A stretch of DNA of 64,000 nucleotides, taken from NCBI GenBank assembly GCA_022495005.1, contig JAGYXB010002125.1:32491-96490 (forward strand), written 5' to 3'. Under the pieces are notes generated by a model. It searched no databases and had not been told where the DNA came from. It saw only the letters and a list, made by a program, of their open reading frames with translations. The position numbers and the translations under genes are program-made. This document shows positions 50,301 to 59,934 of this stretch, one piece after another. Source of the DNA: Rhyacophila brunnea. Taxonomy: Eukaryota > Arthropoda > Insecta > Trichoptera > Rhyacophilidae. The stretch's first letter is position 1. Each line of letters opens with the position of its first letter.

Positions 50301-53300
50301 TACTTGGGAGAGGAGTTTTAAGTTTAGGGAACATAAATTCAAAAATTCAGTTGCGGAAGCGTACTTTATTTTGAAACAAAGTTTTTTTATTTCAAAACCA
50401 TTGTAATAAAGTGCTACCGTGTAAACGTTGGTTCAGTTGGACAATAAATTATTCAATTAGTGTTCACTAAATCTTCTGACCGTGCTGGTATACAGATGTT
50501 GCATTGCTTACGTGCATCATATTCTAAGGGACCTGCAAATTAAAGTAGGAATGCTGCTAATATCTTGTAAATTTTATAAATATTGTGCATATTCAAATTT
50601 TAAAGATTTTTGTGCATGCATCTGTCCCCGAGATTTTCTATTTTCAATGGTTGGGGATCACTGGCTTTAGCGATTTTTTTCCAGTATTTTATTGGCAAAG
50701 CAACAGCCTAGCGCTCAAAAAGTCTCTAGTTCAATCCAAATTGGGTAAATCAAATATTTTTTTTTTGAATTGGCATGACTACTGTAGCAATTTAATTTTC
50801 AGTGCAATAACACCATATAACCGACCCACTCTCAGGCCTTCTTCGAACTAAGAAATTATAAAAAACATACATAACCTCAGAAACATAACTATTTAAAAAA
50901 ATATATTTCTACCTACATAAAAAGGATTTGTATATACATTTATATTTTTATAAAAATCAATGTTTTTTAAAATGAATATAAAAAATATTAAAATTATGAA
51001 TTAGTCAAAAATCTCTTCGATAAAACATAGAAAACTTAATAAACTAAATTTTAATAATAAATATGAACATAAAATAATATGTCATAATAAGATGGGATCC
51101 TTTATCAAAAAAATGTTTATCTTTTACTTAAAATAAAAAAAATCTTTTTAATGTTTCCAGATACATATTTATTAATTGAAACAGTTTAAATTGTGAATTT
51201 CAAAAAAATGTCTCAAATTCAAGCTTCGTATTTTTCCACTAGGTGCCTCTAAAGATTTAATACCGTAGCATCTGACAGGGAAATGTGCAAAACAATGCCC
51301 AACATTTCGACACCATAGTTATATACAGCAACAATTCAAAAAACCTTGTAAGACAATGGCATTTGAAGTTTTCCTTAATTTTTTAGAGATACCTATTTGC
51401 TTTGATACCTAGTTGTTTTCATTGAACTTAAAATACATAATGCAGATGGTGTTAGTTAGTTTTTTAAATTGACATGCATGAGCATGCGTACTTAGAAGAA
51501 AACATATGGGAAATTTCCTTTGATTTTCATTGTCATGAGGACAGCATGCAAACATCCTTTTACATTCTATGCCTCACAATATTACTATGGCAGTATCTGA
51601 CAGGCCGCAGATTTTTAATGACACATGTTGAATGTAGAGCGAAGCTAAATAGAGAAGTAATTCTGATAATTTGTTGGTTAGTATTTAATTGTGTGTTTAA
51701 TTTTTTAAATTATGCAAATCAATCGACAGTGGCAAGTAATTTGATTTTAAAGTCAGATGAAATAACTCGAGAAAAGAAGTTTGTATGTGTGGCCTGTCGA
51801 TCACGGCCTCATAGAGCGAGACAACTCGCAGAAGGCGTAGAACAGTTTAATAAGAGCTTTGTCAATAATGCTATAGCTTTCTTCCTCCTTTCCGCTTTTG
51901 TCGTGCTGTTTAACAAAGTCGCTTAAAATATAATCGGAACCTGGCTTCAATATTCTTACGAATCTCAATATCATAATAATTACTGGCTAAATGTCATTAA
52001 TTTCGTTATACTTTTAAACATTCCAGGTGATCCTTTGAAAATACCAATTGGAAAAAATGTTTACCCTTTTTCCTGTCAGCTTCCATTTAATTTACCATCT
52101 TCGTTTGAAGGAGAATTCGGGTTTGTGCGCTACAACATTATTGTTAATGTAGACAGACCTTCAAAATCTGATAAGACCATCAATTCAATACCCTTAACAG
52201 TCGTGTCGCATTTGGATCTGAATACAAGTCCGGAATACAGAGTGAGTAATACTGTCAACTGCACACTTCTAATCTGGTCCCATATTAATTTTGGCAATGG
52301 TCTTCCCATTTTGTAGGAATGTACTACTATAGAAAAATGAATGATGACACAAATATAAGATTTAATTTGCACGAGTATTCGAGTATTATAAGCCAGGGTA
52401 TACCTTAATTCCCAACAAAAATTTTAAGCAAATATGCATTGTTTAAAACTTCATTATTTCAGGGGCGAAACCAGGCCGGGTGAATAATAAAAAATAAATT
52501 ACAGTTAATAATATACTTCAAACAAAATAAATACGGGGCAAAAATGCGTTTTAATCTAACAAAAATTTGATATCTTGAATATGAGCTCTTACAAAGATAT
52601 GGGGTTCTTCCTTTTTTCTAGGATTTTTTCCTATAGCTGTGTTTTTACGATGGCCGAGCGACTTAAGCGTCGACTTCTAATTTCGTGGGTCTCAGGTTTG
52701 ATCCCGTGTATGGCAAATGCACATGTGAGGCACCTAGAGTCATAACTCACATTTTGCAATTTTGTCATTTTTTAGTTAAATATAATATAGTGATTCTAAA
52801 GACATTAATCTGTATAAAGAATAATTACAAGATAAAAAGAACTTTTTATATACAACGTTTTTAAATTTTCTGTTGAATCATATAAACTTGACTTGACTAG
52901 CTTAAACAATCAAAAAAAAAATTGTATTTGATAGAAATAATACTGAAATGTCATTTTGACACTCATATTGATTTCCATAGTAACACACGTAAATATTAAT
53001 ATTTAGTTGTTAGGACCCTAGCAACCAATAATAGTGGATTGGATTACGGATTTCTACCGAAATAACTTTTCATACATAACAGAATTAACTGAAAATGAAT
53101 TTAATTCTACTTAAAAATGGCTAAAAGTATTGAAAAAAAGGCATTGACATCGTGTTCTGATATATTCTAAAAGTTTCAAATGTCTAGCTAGTCGGGAAGT
53201 TAGTTAAATATGACCTAATAAAAACGTTGTAAAAATATTTGGCTATCAAAAATCACTTTAAATAAAGTTTACTATTGGTGTCATAACTTTTTTAATGAAT

Positions 53301-56300
53301 ATTGTGAGTTCTGTCATCAATGCCTTTCTAACCAATCAGGGAGCTCTATTTCTCATAGTGTGCTGTGTGTCTGCAGCATTGAGTATGTTATATATTATAT
53401 ATTTTTTTAAATAATGTAAATTGACTCACTCACTCATTAATATTCAAGGGCGTTCAATACTTTTCTTCTGATTACAAAAAACAGTGCTCTGGTGGTTTTT
53501 TGCGATTATCTCAAAACTCAATTTTTGGAATATGTGAGTTATGACTCTAGGCAACTCATATTGTTTTTCAATTTGTGTTTAGAGTATGGATGTAATTCAG
53601 CAAGTGGCTAACATCCATTTCTCATAAAAAAAAAATGGAGACCCATTTATGATCGTCTCGGGACCAGACATCGATTGCTTAAGGCTATACCTCAGCTGAG
53701 GCATGGTCTAAAAAGATCGTGACTAGGCGATGCGCAGAATGCGGGTCGCGGGTGCAAATGACGGAAGCCGAACGAAATATAATTTGTCAAAAGTTCAACA
53801 TGCGTCCTTTTTATGTTATGTTTATTATTATATTCGTAATAATAACTAACACTCACTAAAATAAATAACACCCACGGTGGCCGCGTGGCTTAAGCGTTGG
53901 ACTATCACGCCGTGGGTCTCAGGTTCGAATCCTGGGTCTGGCAAGTACATATATTGTTTTTCAATTTGTGTGTGAGTCAGGGTATGGACCTAATAGGTTG
54001 AGCAAGTGGCTGACATCCATTTCTCGTAAAAAACAATAACTGTTAATACAAACCTCTACTCTGTGGAGGCCCATATGATCCTATTAGGATCGGACTTGGT
54101 CAAAAAAATTAAAATAATAATAATAATAGTATATTCATTGAGATGTTTTCTTTTTTAAGTACATACGTAAAGTTTTTTAGTCATCTTTACACGGCTTAAG
54201 AATATTTTCATCTGACGCCTGATGACAAAACGAATCGACGTGCAGACGCCTCAACTATCGCTCTCCGAATGGCAACGCGGCCGTAATTTCGTTCTACATA
54301 CAGTTGAAAATTATTTGCCGTTTCACTTATCTCTTAATCTGCGAACTGGCTAACTCCAATTGGGCAAATTGTTCAGGAAGGAGAAAAAACATAATAATTG
54401 AACTATCGAGCGGTATTTAACAATTCAAAAAATACACTGGAATTTTTCTTTTACTAATATGCTGCGTTATGAATTAATACCTAAACTATTTTTAGCTTCC
54501 CTTTTATATACATAAAGAAAATTTGTATAAAGAGCGGCGTTGTTCCATTTACAATATTGGAAATTTGGCACCTACAGTTGGCTATATTGTATGAAGAATG
54601 TGAATAAGAGTTTGCAATTTTGTGTCAGCAGGGAAAACATGCTTTATAACAAAAAAACATCAAAATATCTTTTTGGTCAAAAGTGCAGTTGGCTGGTTTG
54701 CAGACTGAGCAGTCGACATAGTGAAGTAAGTGTTTCTGAGGTTTATCAAAAACTTTTCTTTTCAATTATAAAAATACATTCAATAACAACCTTAAATATT
54801 GTGTGTATACAGTATCAAATAGTAAATTAACATACAGTGAAATCCCGATTTTACATTTTTGGAGGCGTTGACAAAAAACAGCATACATTTCTTAAAATTC
54901 AGACTCTTGTTGATATGCAAAAACTGTGCGTTTCTATGAAGTCGCTTCTGTCTTATCAGCTCCCCGTCACCTTCTCAAATACGTTAACAAGTTAATCTTG
55001 CGTTAGGACGTGTGCTGATGTGTTGTGCGTTTTATAAATATTTTACCATTATAAATTTATAAACATGAGTGAGAAACGTAGAAACTGCAGTGTTGATATG
55101 GACAAAAAGACATTACGCACACATTTCATACGATCGAGAAAAAGATGGAACTAATATGGTTAATTGAATCTCACTCAGAACCTCTGTCAAATGAATACTT
55201 AATTGAGCAACAAGCGTTAAATGAAATACAAAATGAAAGTGAAGAAGAAGAAGCTGATGAAGAAACTCATCGTCAAGATTTCGACAATCAAAAATATGAA
55301 TTAAGTCTTCATGCATCTTGACAATAATTTCAATCATGGAAGAATGTAATTCCAATGAAGAATGTATACCTCGAGTACGTAGAGCTATTGATAAAGATAC
55401 CGCATGTCATAGAGCTCTTTATAAAGGAAAGAAAAAAAGGTGGTATACAACTATTTCTTAAAGAAAACACCTGATTGCTAATACGCCGCATTAACTTTAT
55501 TATGACCATTGATAAATAAATATTGTAGAGTACACTTTTTCAATATTATAATTTGATTTTAAGGTATGATCTATTTGACATTATTTTAACAAATCGCGAG
55601 TGGAGAACTACAAGGTTCTAAGTGTTTGTCTTACACTTAGAACCTTGTAGTATTAGGCTCGAAAAATGTAAACACAAAACAACTTTATTTATTGAAACAC
55701 ATTAATGTAGGTACATATTACTTTTCTAATCGATCACATTTAATATTAAACTATAATATGATTATTAATAATTAATGTTTAATATTCAGAAGCTTCCGAA
55801 CTTTCTTGATTCAAGCATGCAATCTTGTAATTTGCACGATAATACATGCTTACACATACATTTTTTTTGATATGGCCACGATAATACGTACTGTCAGCAC
55901 TAAATCCATGCACGTATTATACTACCCTCCACGTAACCTTGCAATTTGGAATAGATTTTTTTGAATTTGATGAAGTCAGCCAATCAGGCGCCTGGCATTT
56001 ACTAACAGTGACGTCCCGTGGGGGTAGGCAGATAGAGCGTCGCTTGGGGGCGGCAGTTACTCGAAGGGCGGCAAATCGAGGAGAATCATTTGTATACATA
56101 GAAATAGCTACCTAAACTTAGTAATAACGAAAATATCTTTCCATTAATAAATTCAGCTCACTGGTTGGAAACAAAATATATTAATTAATGACTGTAATTT
56201 TTGTTGTCGAGTTCGCGATGTCTAGTTTACTTCCGTTGCCCTTCGACGTCCATGGTGATCAGAAATCACACGTCCACGGATGATACAAAATACTGTATTA

Positions 56301-59300
56301 AAAAAATGGGGCGACATTTTGGCGCTGCCCAGGGGCGGCATTTTGTCTAGGGACGTCACTGTTTACTAATACACTAATACGCAGTGCGTATTACACACAA
56401 ATCTTGTCACTGCGTACAATTGCAAAGTTACGTGGAGGATACTCTACCTTTATGTTGAAAAATCTTTGTGAGGCAGAATTCAACTAATATGGACATGTAA
56501 AAATTATTAAATAAATACATATTTATTGACAACCTCTTAATTGTGCAATTCACATTATAATGTTATTGTCAAAACAGAATCCAGTGGATATTGAGCTAGT
56601 GAAGTCATTGGGATGTTTATGCTGTGTTTCTGGGGATGTGATCATCAATGTGCATTTACCCGTGAGTGGCTATTGTCCCGGCCAGCCCATGTTATTTGAA
56701 ATCGAATGCGAAAACAAAAGTTCTACTTCTGTCGACGAGATCAAGATCTACCTTAAGGGGGTATTTAATGTTTTACTATCATAAACTAGCCTTATGTACT
56801 TCATATACTTATATCAATTTTATTTAGTATACAAGAATAAGCCAGAATTATAATGAGTCCTTATGGATCTATCCACATTATGAGACAGGATCAAGTTCAA
56901 AATAAATTTCTTTGATTTTTGTATGCAAGTACCTATGCACAGATTCCTACCTTATGACGATGAAAATCAAAAGAAATTTCACATACCTATTATGCTTTTT
57001 TCTATGTAATGTTATAAACACTATCCATCTCCACTAGAAGAGTGATTTTTCTTTCTATTTAATTCTTTATGGGTTAATTTACAATTATTCTTCTATACTA
57101 GCAAGCAGTGATGAAGGTGGAGGTAGGCTGTTAAGATCCGACATAAATTGTACACACTAAACTTCAGTCAAACGTATTTGTTTTCTCATTCAACTAAGAC
57201 TATAATGACATGTAGATAGTGTTTGTTAATTTTTTAAATTCAATTTAACCCTGCCTAATCCAAGCCATAGTAGATAATAATCAAAAAATATTTGTTTATC
57301 TATAAAATATCTAAAATTATTCATTTTAACCTAGGGGCGGCATTGTATATGAAAGTATGGTGAAGCCGGCAAGTATGGTGAAAAAGGTTGGTAATCAGTT
57401 TGCGGCAAAATTTCCACGTTCACATTATATTATATGGATACGTTATAAAAATCAAAGTAAATCATCAGTGATGCAATGCATTTTTTTTTATCGCATCGCC
57501 ATTTCTCGTAAGTTGTCGGCGACTGTTGGCCTGCTTCATTCAGTTGTATTAGAAAGCCGATTACTTGCCTATCTCTACTTTTAATACATCTATGATTTTA
57601 ACCATACTTACAACAGAATATTTTTTTGTTATTATCTACTACAGCTTAGATTAAGCAGGGCTTAATTGAATTATAAAAACTAACAAGCACCATCTGCAAA
57701 TTGTATTCTTAGTTCAATGAAAACAAATAAGTATGACGGACAAAGTTTGATGTGCACTATTTATGTCGAGTCTTAACAGCCTAACTCCACCCCTCACCAC
57801 TGCTAACAGGTAAGAAGGTATGCAGTAGTCACATAAGTCCGGGAAATATGGTAAATCGGAACCAAATTCGAAACACATTTCATGCAATTTTACCATTGCA
57901 ACAGTCGATTTGTGGACCACGCATTCTCCTGATGGAAGAAAACTTTTTATCCACCAATCTTGGATGTTTTTCTTTCAATTTGTCTTTCGAATAACACTGC
58001 ATAATAAACCCCTGTTATTGTTTTTCCCTTTACCAAATGGAAAATCATAATGATTCCTTGGAAATCTCAAGAAACAGTGCTCATTACCTTCACAATCTTT
58101 CACCAGTCCATTGTTTTGACTGATTCTGAACTCACTGGGTGTGTAGCGGCGGATCAAAGTTTCGTCAACAGTCTTGAATCAATGCAAAAACTCATACAGT
58201 TTACGAATAAATATCGCCAAACACTGTACTGAAATGTTTTAAGTCGATTGTCAACTATCACAGTACTCTCTCGCAGGCACTTTTTTATCTACCATCTCCA
58301 CCTTTATAAAGGCGCTGTTCCTTTAAGATGCCCAAAATTTCAGCATTCTTTAATTAAAATACTGTGGATTTTTTCAATGATTTCCTCAGTGGTGATCCCG
58401 ATTGAGTGTCCAGATTGTGGTTATGCCAGTATGGCCGCGTTTAAACTTATAGTTATAAGGTTCATTCGCGCTATCAGTGGAGTGTGATACTGACATAATT
58501 TTCAACTGGATATTCATAGGTATGGCATGCCCTAGATCCAACCGTTGTCTATGGTTACATTTAAGTTGTACGTATGCAGTTGGCCGTAGGACACTTCTTT
58601 GTGAGACGTTGTACTTGAAACATTTGTTCGTATAGCATTTAATCAAATGACGAGTTGTTCATTGAACATTCACCGTGGAGTATATTGTATGTATGTTACA
58701 AAATGCAGCACTAGTTTGCAAACAGCAATGTTCCAATTAGATTCAATATGAATTTTATGAGATGTTTTTATTGGTTTTTAAATAATTTAATGATGAAACT
58801 ACATAAATATAGTTCCATGACAAAACAGAACAGTGACAAAACAGAACATCACAAAACAGAACAGTAACAAAACAGAACAACGATAAATATAACTACCTAT
58901 GACCTTTCAGGAAAAATATAAATTTAATATTGAAATTTTTCAATCTCTATTATGCTAGAAAGCCTCAAATAAACGGGACTTTGCCGGCAAGCTTAGGATA
59001 TCTCATCTTAATCAATATAATATGTTCAAAATGGTTGGGTGACTAGTTACAACGAAATAATGACCTAACCTAACCTAAATAGATTCCACAAAAATTAATG
59101 TTTCATTTTTCCCCAGACTGTTCTGTTTTGTCCGGTTACCGTTTCAAGGACAACAGCTTACGAAGAAGTGTTCTACGATCAATTGTATACGTACAAATTT
59201 CCGGACACGGATGTCTATATCTAATTGATTCGAAAAAATTTAATTTGAATCAGTCTATTTATTCATTTTATAATACTTGCACAATACTTTTCTGAATGAA

Positions 59301-59513
59301 TAAATGATTAATTATAATGTTTGTTTTCAGACTATCACCTTCCAATCTCTCACTCACTCTAACACTAAGCAAACCATGTTGGATATTGCCGAGCTGTCCC
59401 TTGGCAAAGTGAAACACAACACCTGCGTCAACTGGCAACCTCATTTAGAAGTGCCAGCTGTTCCCGCTTCCAATAAATACTGTGCCATAATTGATGTTCA
59501 ATATAAAATAGTG
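47243..59513 (+). CDS. Arrestin-domain-containing protein paralog, five exons seen
   Basis: Exons at 47,243-47,360, 49,821-49,973, 52,027-52,241, 56,578-56,760 and 59,331-59,513 (284 codons) match the minus gene exon by exon with identical phases and near-identical lengths. N- and C-like arrestin domains are complete. The terminal exon with the proline-rich tail and PPxY was not found in the remaining 4.5 kb, so it lies outside the window or is lost; without it the protein would lack the ligase-binding motif. Exon 2 seems to use a GC donor. Coding frames have no stops, so the gene may still be active. Role as for the minus paralog. Confidence 0.82.
47361..49317. other. Intron 1 of the plus ARRDC gene, no gene recognised
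   Basis: AT-rich sequence. Words such as TGGACCACTAGATGG (47,857) and AAGTGGTCCACT (48,337) suggest a degraded TIR pair, not resolved. No exon-like blocks on either strand. Confidence 0.4.
49318..49679. mobile_element. MITE with GCTATACTTCAGC ends, copy 1
   Basis: Left GCTATACTTCAGCTGGGG and right CACTGAAGTATGC are inverted. The body (TATTCATTGACATGTTTTCT, TTTTTTAGTCATCTTTACAC, AGTTGAAAATTATTT) matches 53,684-54,337. Non-coding; in intron 1 of the plus ARRDC gene. Confidence 0.6.
49821..49973 (+). CDS. ARRDC plus gene, exon 2 (GC donor)
   Basis: 153 bp, the same length as the paralogous exon; acceptor TTGTTTAAG. Encodes GIGLTFNGKGNTAWNEM and HEEYFNNSFYIVGSEHG. Keeping the phase needed by exon 3 puts the donor at G|GCAGGT. 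An in-frame GT alternative (A|GTGAAC at 49,965) would drop three codons; using the later GT in GCAGGTTT would give a frame with an early stop. Confidence 0.85.
50027..50663. mobile_element. hAT-type MITE, CAGTGATC(T/C)CCAACC ends
   Basis: CAGTGATCTCCAACCGG at the left and the inverse of CAGTGATCCCCAACCATTG at the right, with flanks GCTTTGTC and GCTTTAGC (six of eight match). A fragment of it (GCGAGTGGAGAACTACAAGG) recurs at 55,598. Non-coding. Confidence 0.65.
50672..51473. other. AT-rich intron sequence
   Basis: A short fragment of the CAGTGGCG MITE family (GCAGATGGTGTTAGTTAG, 51,442) lies just before the ORF at 51,474. Nothing else was recognised. Confidence 0.4.
51474..51926 (+). CDS. Uncharacterised 150-residue membrane-protein-like ORF
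   Basis: An uninterrupted frame from ATG to TAA, long for this AT-rich sequence. Three hydrophobic stretches are visible: SFYILCLTILLWQYL (about residues 28-42), VILIICWLVFNCVFNFLNYA (about 62-81) and NAIAFFLLSAFVVLFN (about 132-147). The loop between the second and third is basic (ACRSRPHRARQLAEGVEQFN). The helix-loop-helix end with a QL...V.QFN..F..N segment is faintly like the C-terminal part of insect chemoreceptors, but the TYLVI.QF-type ending is absent, so I do not assign it. It lies in an intron of the plus ARRDC gene, same strand, ending 100 bases before exon 3. It may be a fragment of another gene. Confidence 0.4.
   Translation: MHEHAYLEENIWEISFDFHCHEDSMQTSFYILCLTILLWQYLTGRRFLMTHVECRAKLNREVILIICWLVFNCVFNFLNYANQSTVASNLILKSDEITREKKFVCVACRSRPHRARQLAEGVEQFNKSFVNNAIAFFLLSAFVVLFNKVA
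52027..52241 (+). CDS. ARRDC plus gene, exon 3
   Basis: 215 bp, acceptor AACATTCCAG, donor GTGAGT. Encodes DPLKIPIGKNVYPFSCQLP and NLPSSFEGEFGFVRYNIIV, the arrestin N-domain core; one codon longer than its paralog after VDRPSKSD. The best match between the two genes. Confidence 0.92.
52651..53690 (+). mobile_element. tRNA-derived SINE split by a TIR element
   Basis: The SINE head (A-box TGGCCGAGCGACTTAAGCG, B-box AGGTTTGATCCC) occupies 52,651-52,726. Its body resumes at 53,558 (ATATTGTTTTTCAATTTGTG, CAGCAAGTGGCTAACATCC, CATTTCTCATAAAA). Between lies an 831-bp TIR element. Confidence 0.75.
52727..53557. mobile_element. TIR element inserted in the SINE
   Basis: Ends GAGGCACCTAGAGTCATAAC and the inverse of GAGTTGCCTAGAGTCATAAC, continuing CTCACAT on both sides. 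Interior AT-rich with no transposase frame. The exact duplication is short or lost (ACATGT / ATATTG flanks). Confidence 0.7.
53684..54337. mobile_element. MITE with GCTATAC ends, copy 2, carrying a SINE
   Basis: Partner of 49,318-49,679: GCTATACCTCAGCTGAGG at the left and CATACAGTTGAAAATTATTT near the right end. A complete SINE (53,875-54,105) sits at an AATAATAATA position that is uninterrupted in copy 1. Confidence 0.6.
53875..54105 (+). mobile_element. tRNA-derived SINE, best copy
   Basis: A-box GTGGCCGCGTGGCTTAAGCG followed by TTGG, B-box GGTTCGAATCC, then a non-tRNA body (TTGAGCAAGTGGCTGACATC, ATTTCTCGTAAAAA, CCTATTAGGATCGGACTTGG) and an (ATA)n 3' end. The D-arm resembles Ser/Leu-type tRNAs. 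At least four other copies lie in the window (24,290; 52,651; 59,620; 61,330). Confidence 0.85.
54835..55500 (+). mobile_element. Pogo/Tigger-type remnant with transposase pieces
   Basis: Starts after TA with CAGTGAAATCCCGATTTTAC. At 55,065 an ATG opens MSEKRRNCSVDMDKKT, the same N-terminus readable (inverted) in the 30,119 element. Further pieces include an acidic stretch ESEEEEADEE near 55,240. The transposase core has been deleted. Right end not found. Confidence 0.55.
55597..55655. repeat. Hairpin with 18-bp perfect stem
   Basis: CTACAAGGTTCTAAGTGT and its exact inverse are separated by only seven bases. The flank GCGAGTGGAGAACTACAAGG matches the inverse of 50,215-50,235 in the MITE at 50,027. 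Probably a MITE fragment that has folded back. Confidence 0.7.
55922..56445. mobile_element. TIR element (CCTCCACGTAAC ends) enclosing a hAT MITE
   Basis: CCCTCCACGTAACCTTGCAA at the left and the inverse of CCTCCACGTAACTTTGCAAT at the right (about 56,425-56,445). The interior is mostly a later hAT-type insertion at 56,006-56,361. To its left lies a truncated copy of the 6.4-kb MITE (55,780-55,917). Confidence 0.65.
56006..56361. mobile_element. hAT-type MITE, CAGTGACGTCCC ends, perfect 8-bp duplication
   Basis: CAGTGACGTCCCGTGGGGG at the left, AGGGACGTCACTG at the right, flanked by TTTACTAA on both sides (55998-56005 and 56362-56369). 356 bp. No coding potential. A clear nested insertion. 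Confidence 0.88.
56578..56760 (+). CDS. ARRDC plus gene, exon 4
   Basis: 61 codons, same length as the paralog; acceptor TTGTCAAAACAG (weak pyrimidine tract) and donor GGGG|GTATTT. Starts NPVDIELVKSLGCLCCVSGD, continues VHLPVSGYCPGQPMLFEIEC, the Cys-rich turn and GY.PGQ motif of the arrestin C-domain. Confidence 0.88.
57106..57802. mobile_element. CAGTGGCGAAGG-family hAT MITE inserted in a mariner remnant
   Basis: CAGTGATGAAGGTGGAGG at the left and the inverse at the right (CCCCTCACCACTG), flanks CTAGCAAG and CTAACAGG (six of eight). Contains a 240-bp block (57,334-57,580, starting CCTAGGGGCGGCA) also present in the pogo element at 43,899. It sits at the edge of readable mariner sequence, so it probably interrupted that element. 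Confidence 0.75.
57811..58200 (-). pseudogene. Mariner (Tc1/mariner) transposase remnant
   Basis: The minus strand reads VDETLIRRYTPSE (about 58,165-58,127), then GLLCSVIRKTN, then VVHKSTVAMVKLHEMCFEFGSD followed by LPYFPDLCDYC (about 57,920-57,820). These match mariner VTVDETW...YTPE, and HKS...AK.HELGFE...PPYSPDLAPSDY. Several stops and frameshifts; the first catalytic D is readable, and the conserved SPDLAPSDY motif is altered. Confidence 0.75.
58201..59330. other. Intron 4 remainder, repeats and AT-rich sequence
   Basis: Holds a short tandem of ACAAAACAGAACA units (58,818-58,880), a CCTAA run (59,061-59,077) and GTACGTATGCAGTTGGCCGT (58,568), a repeat terminus seen again at 62,038. No exon recognised. 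Confidence 0.45.
59331..59513 (+). CDS. ARRDC plus gene, exon 5
   Basis: 61 codons, acceptor TTTGTTTTCAG, donor GTAAGA. Encodes TITFQSLTHSNTKQTMLDIA, ELSLGKVKHNTCVNWQP and CAIIDVQYKIV, the end of the arrestin C-like domain. Two codons shorter than its paralog. Confidence 0.9.
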
Positions 59514-59619
59514 GTAAGATAACACAACACGGTGATTATGCCTGAATTCCCCATCGAAAACCTAAAGAAATTTAAACTTTTATTATTATTCAACGAATAA
59601 TTCCTAAGAATTGAAGCAA

Positions 59620-59690
59620 ATCTGTTAATACAAACCTCCACTCTGTGGAGGTCCATATGATCCTATTAGGATCAGACATGGTCGGAAAAA
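59620..59690 (+). mobile_element. SINE 3' fragment
   Basis: CTGTTAATACAAACCTCCAC, TCTGTGGAGGTCCATATGAT and CCTATTAGGATCAGACATGG match the 3' half of the SINE at 53,875. No tRNA-related head. Confidence 0.7.
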
Positions 59691-59934
59691 AAAGTTCAAA
59701 GTCCCCTAAAATGAAAATCATTTGATTTTTAATTTATTCTCTTGGTGAAATATGGTACAAGTGAGTAATAGATATTAAACAAAATACTCTTTAGAATGTA
59801 TGAATCAAAATAATAAACACATAAAGTTTACAGATTTAATAAATATGAGTTTTTCTCAGTTTTCTCAAAACTATGTAAAATCGTTTTAAGGGGTTTTGAA
59901 ACTAGTCGCTTCAATTTTCAAATGAAACATTCTT

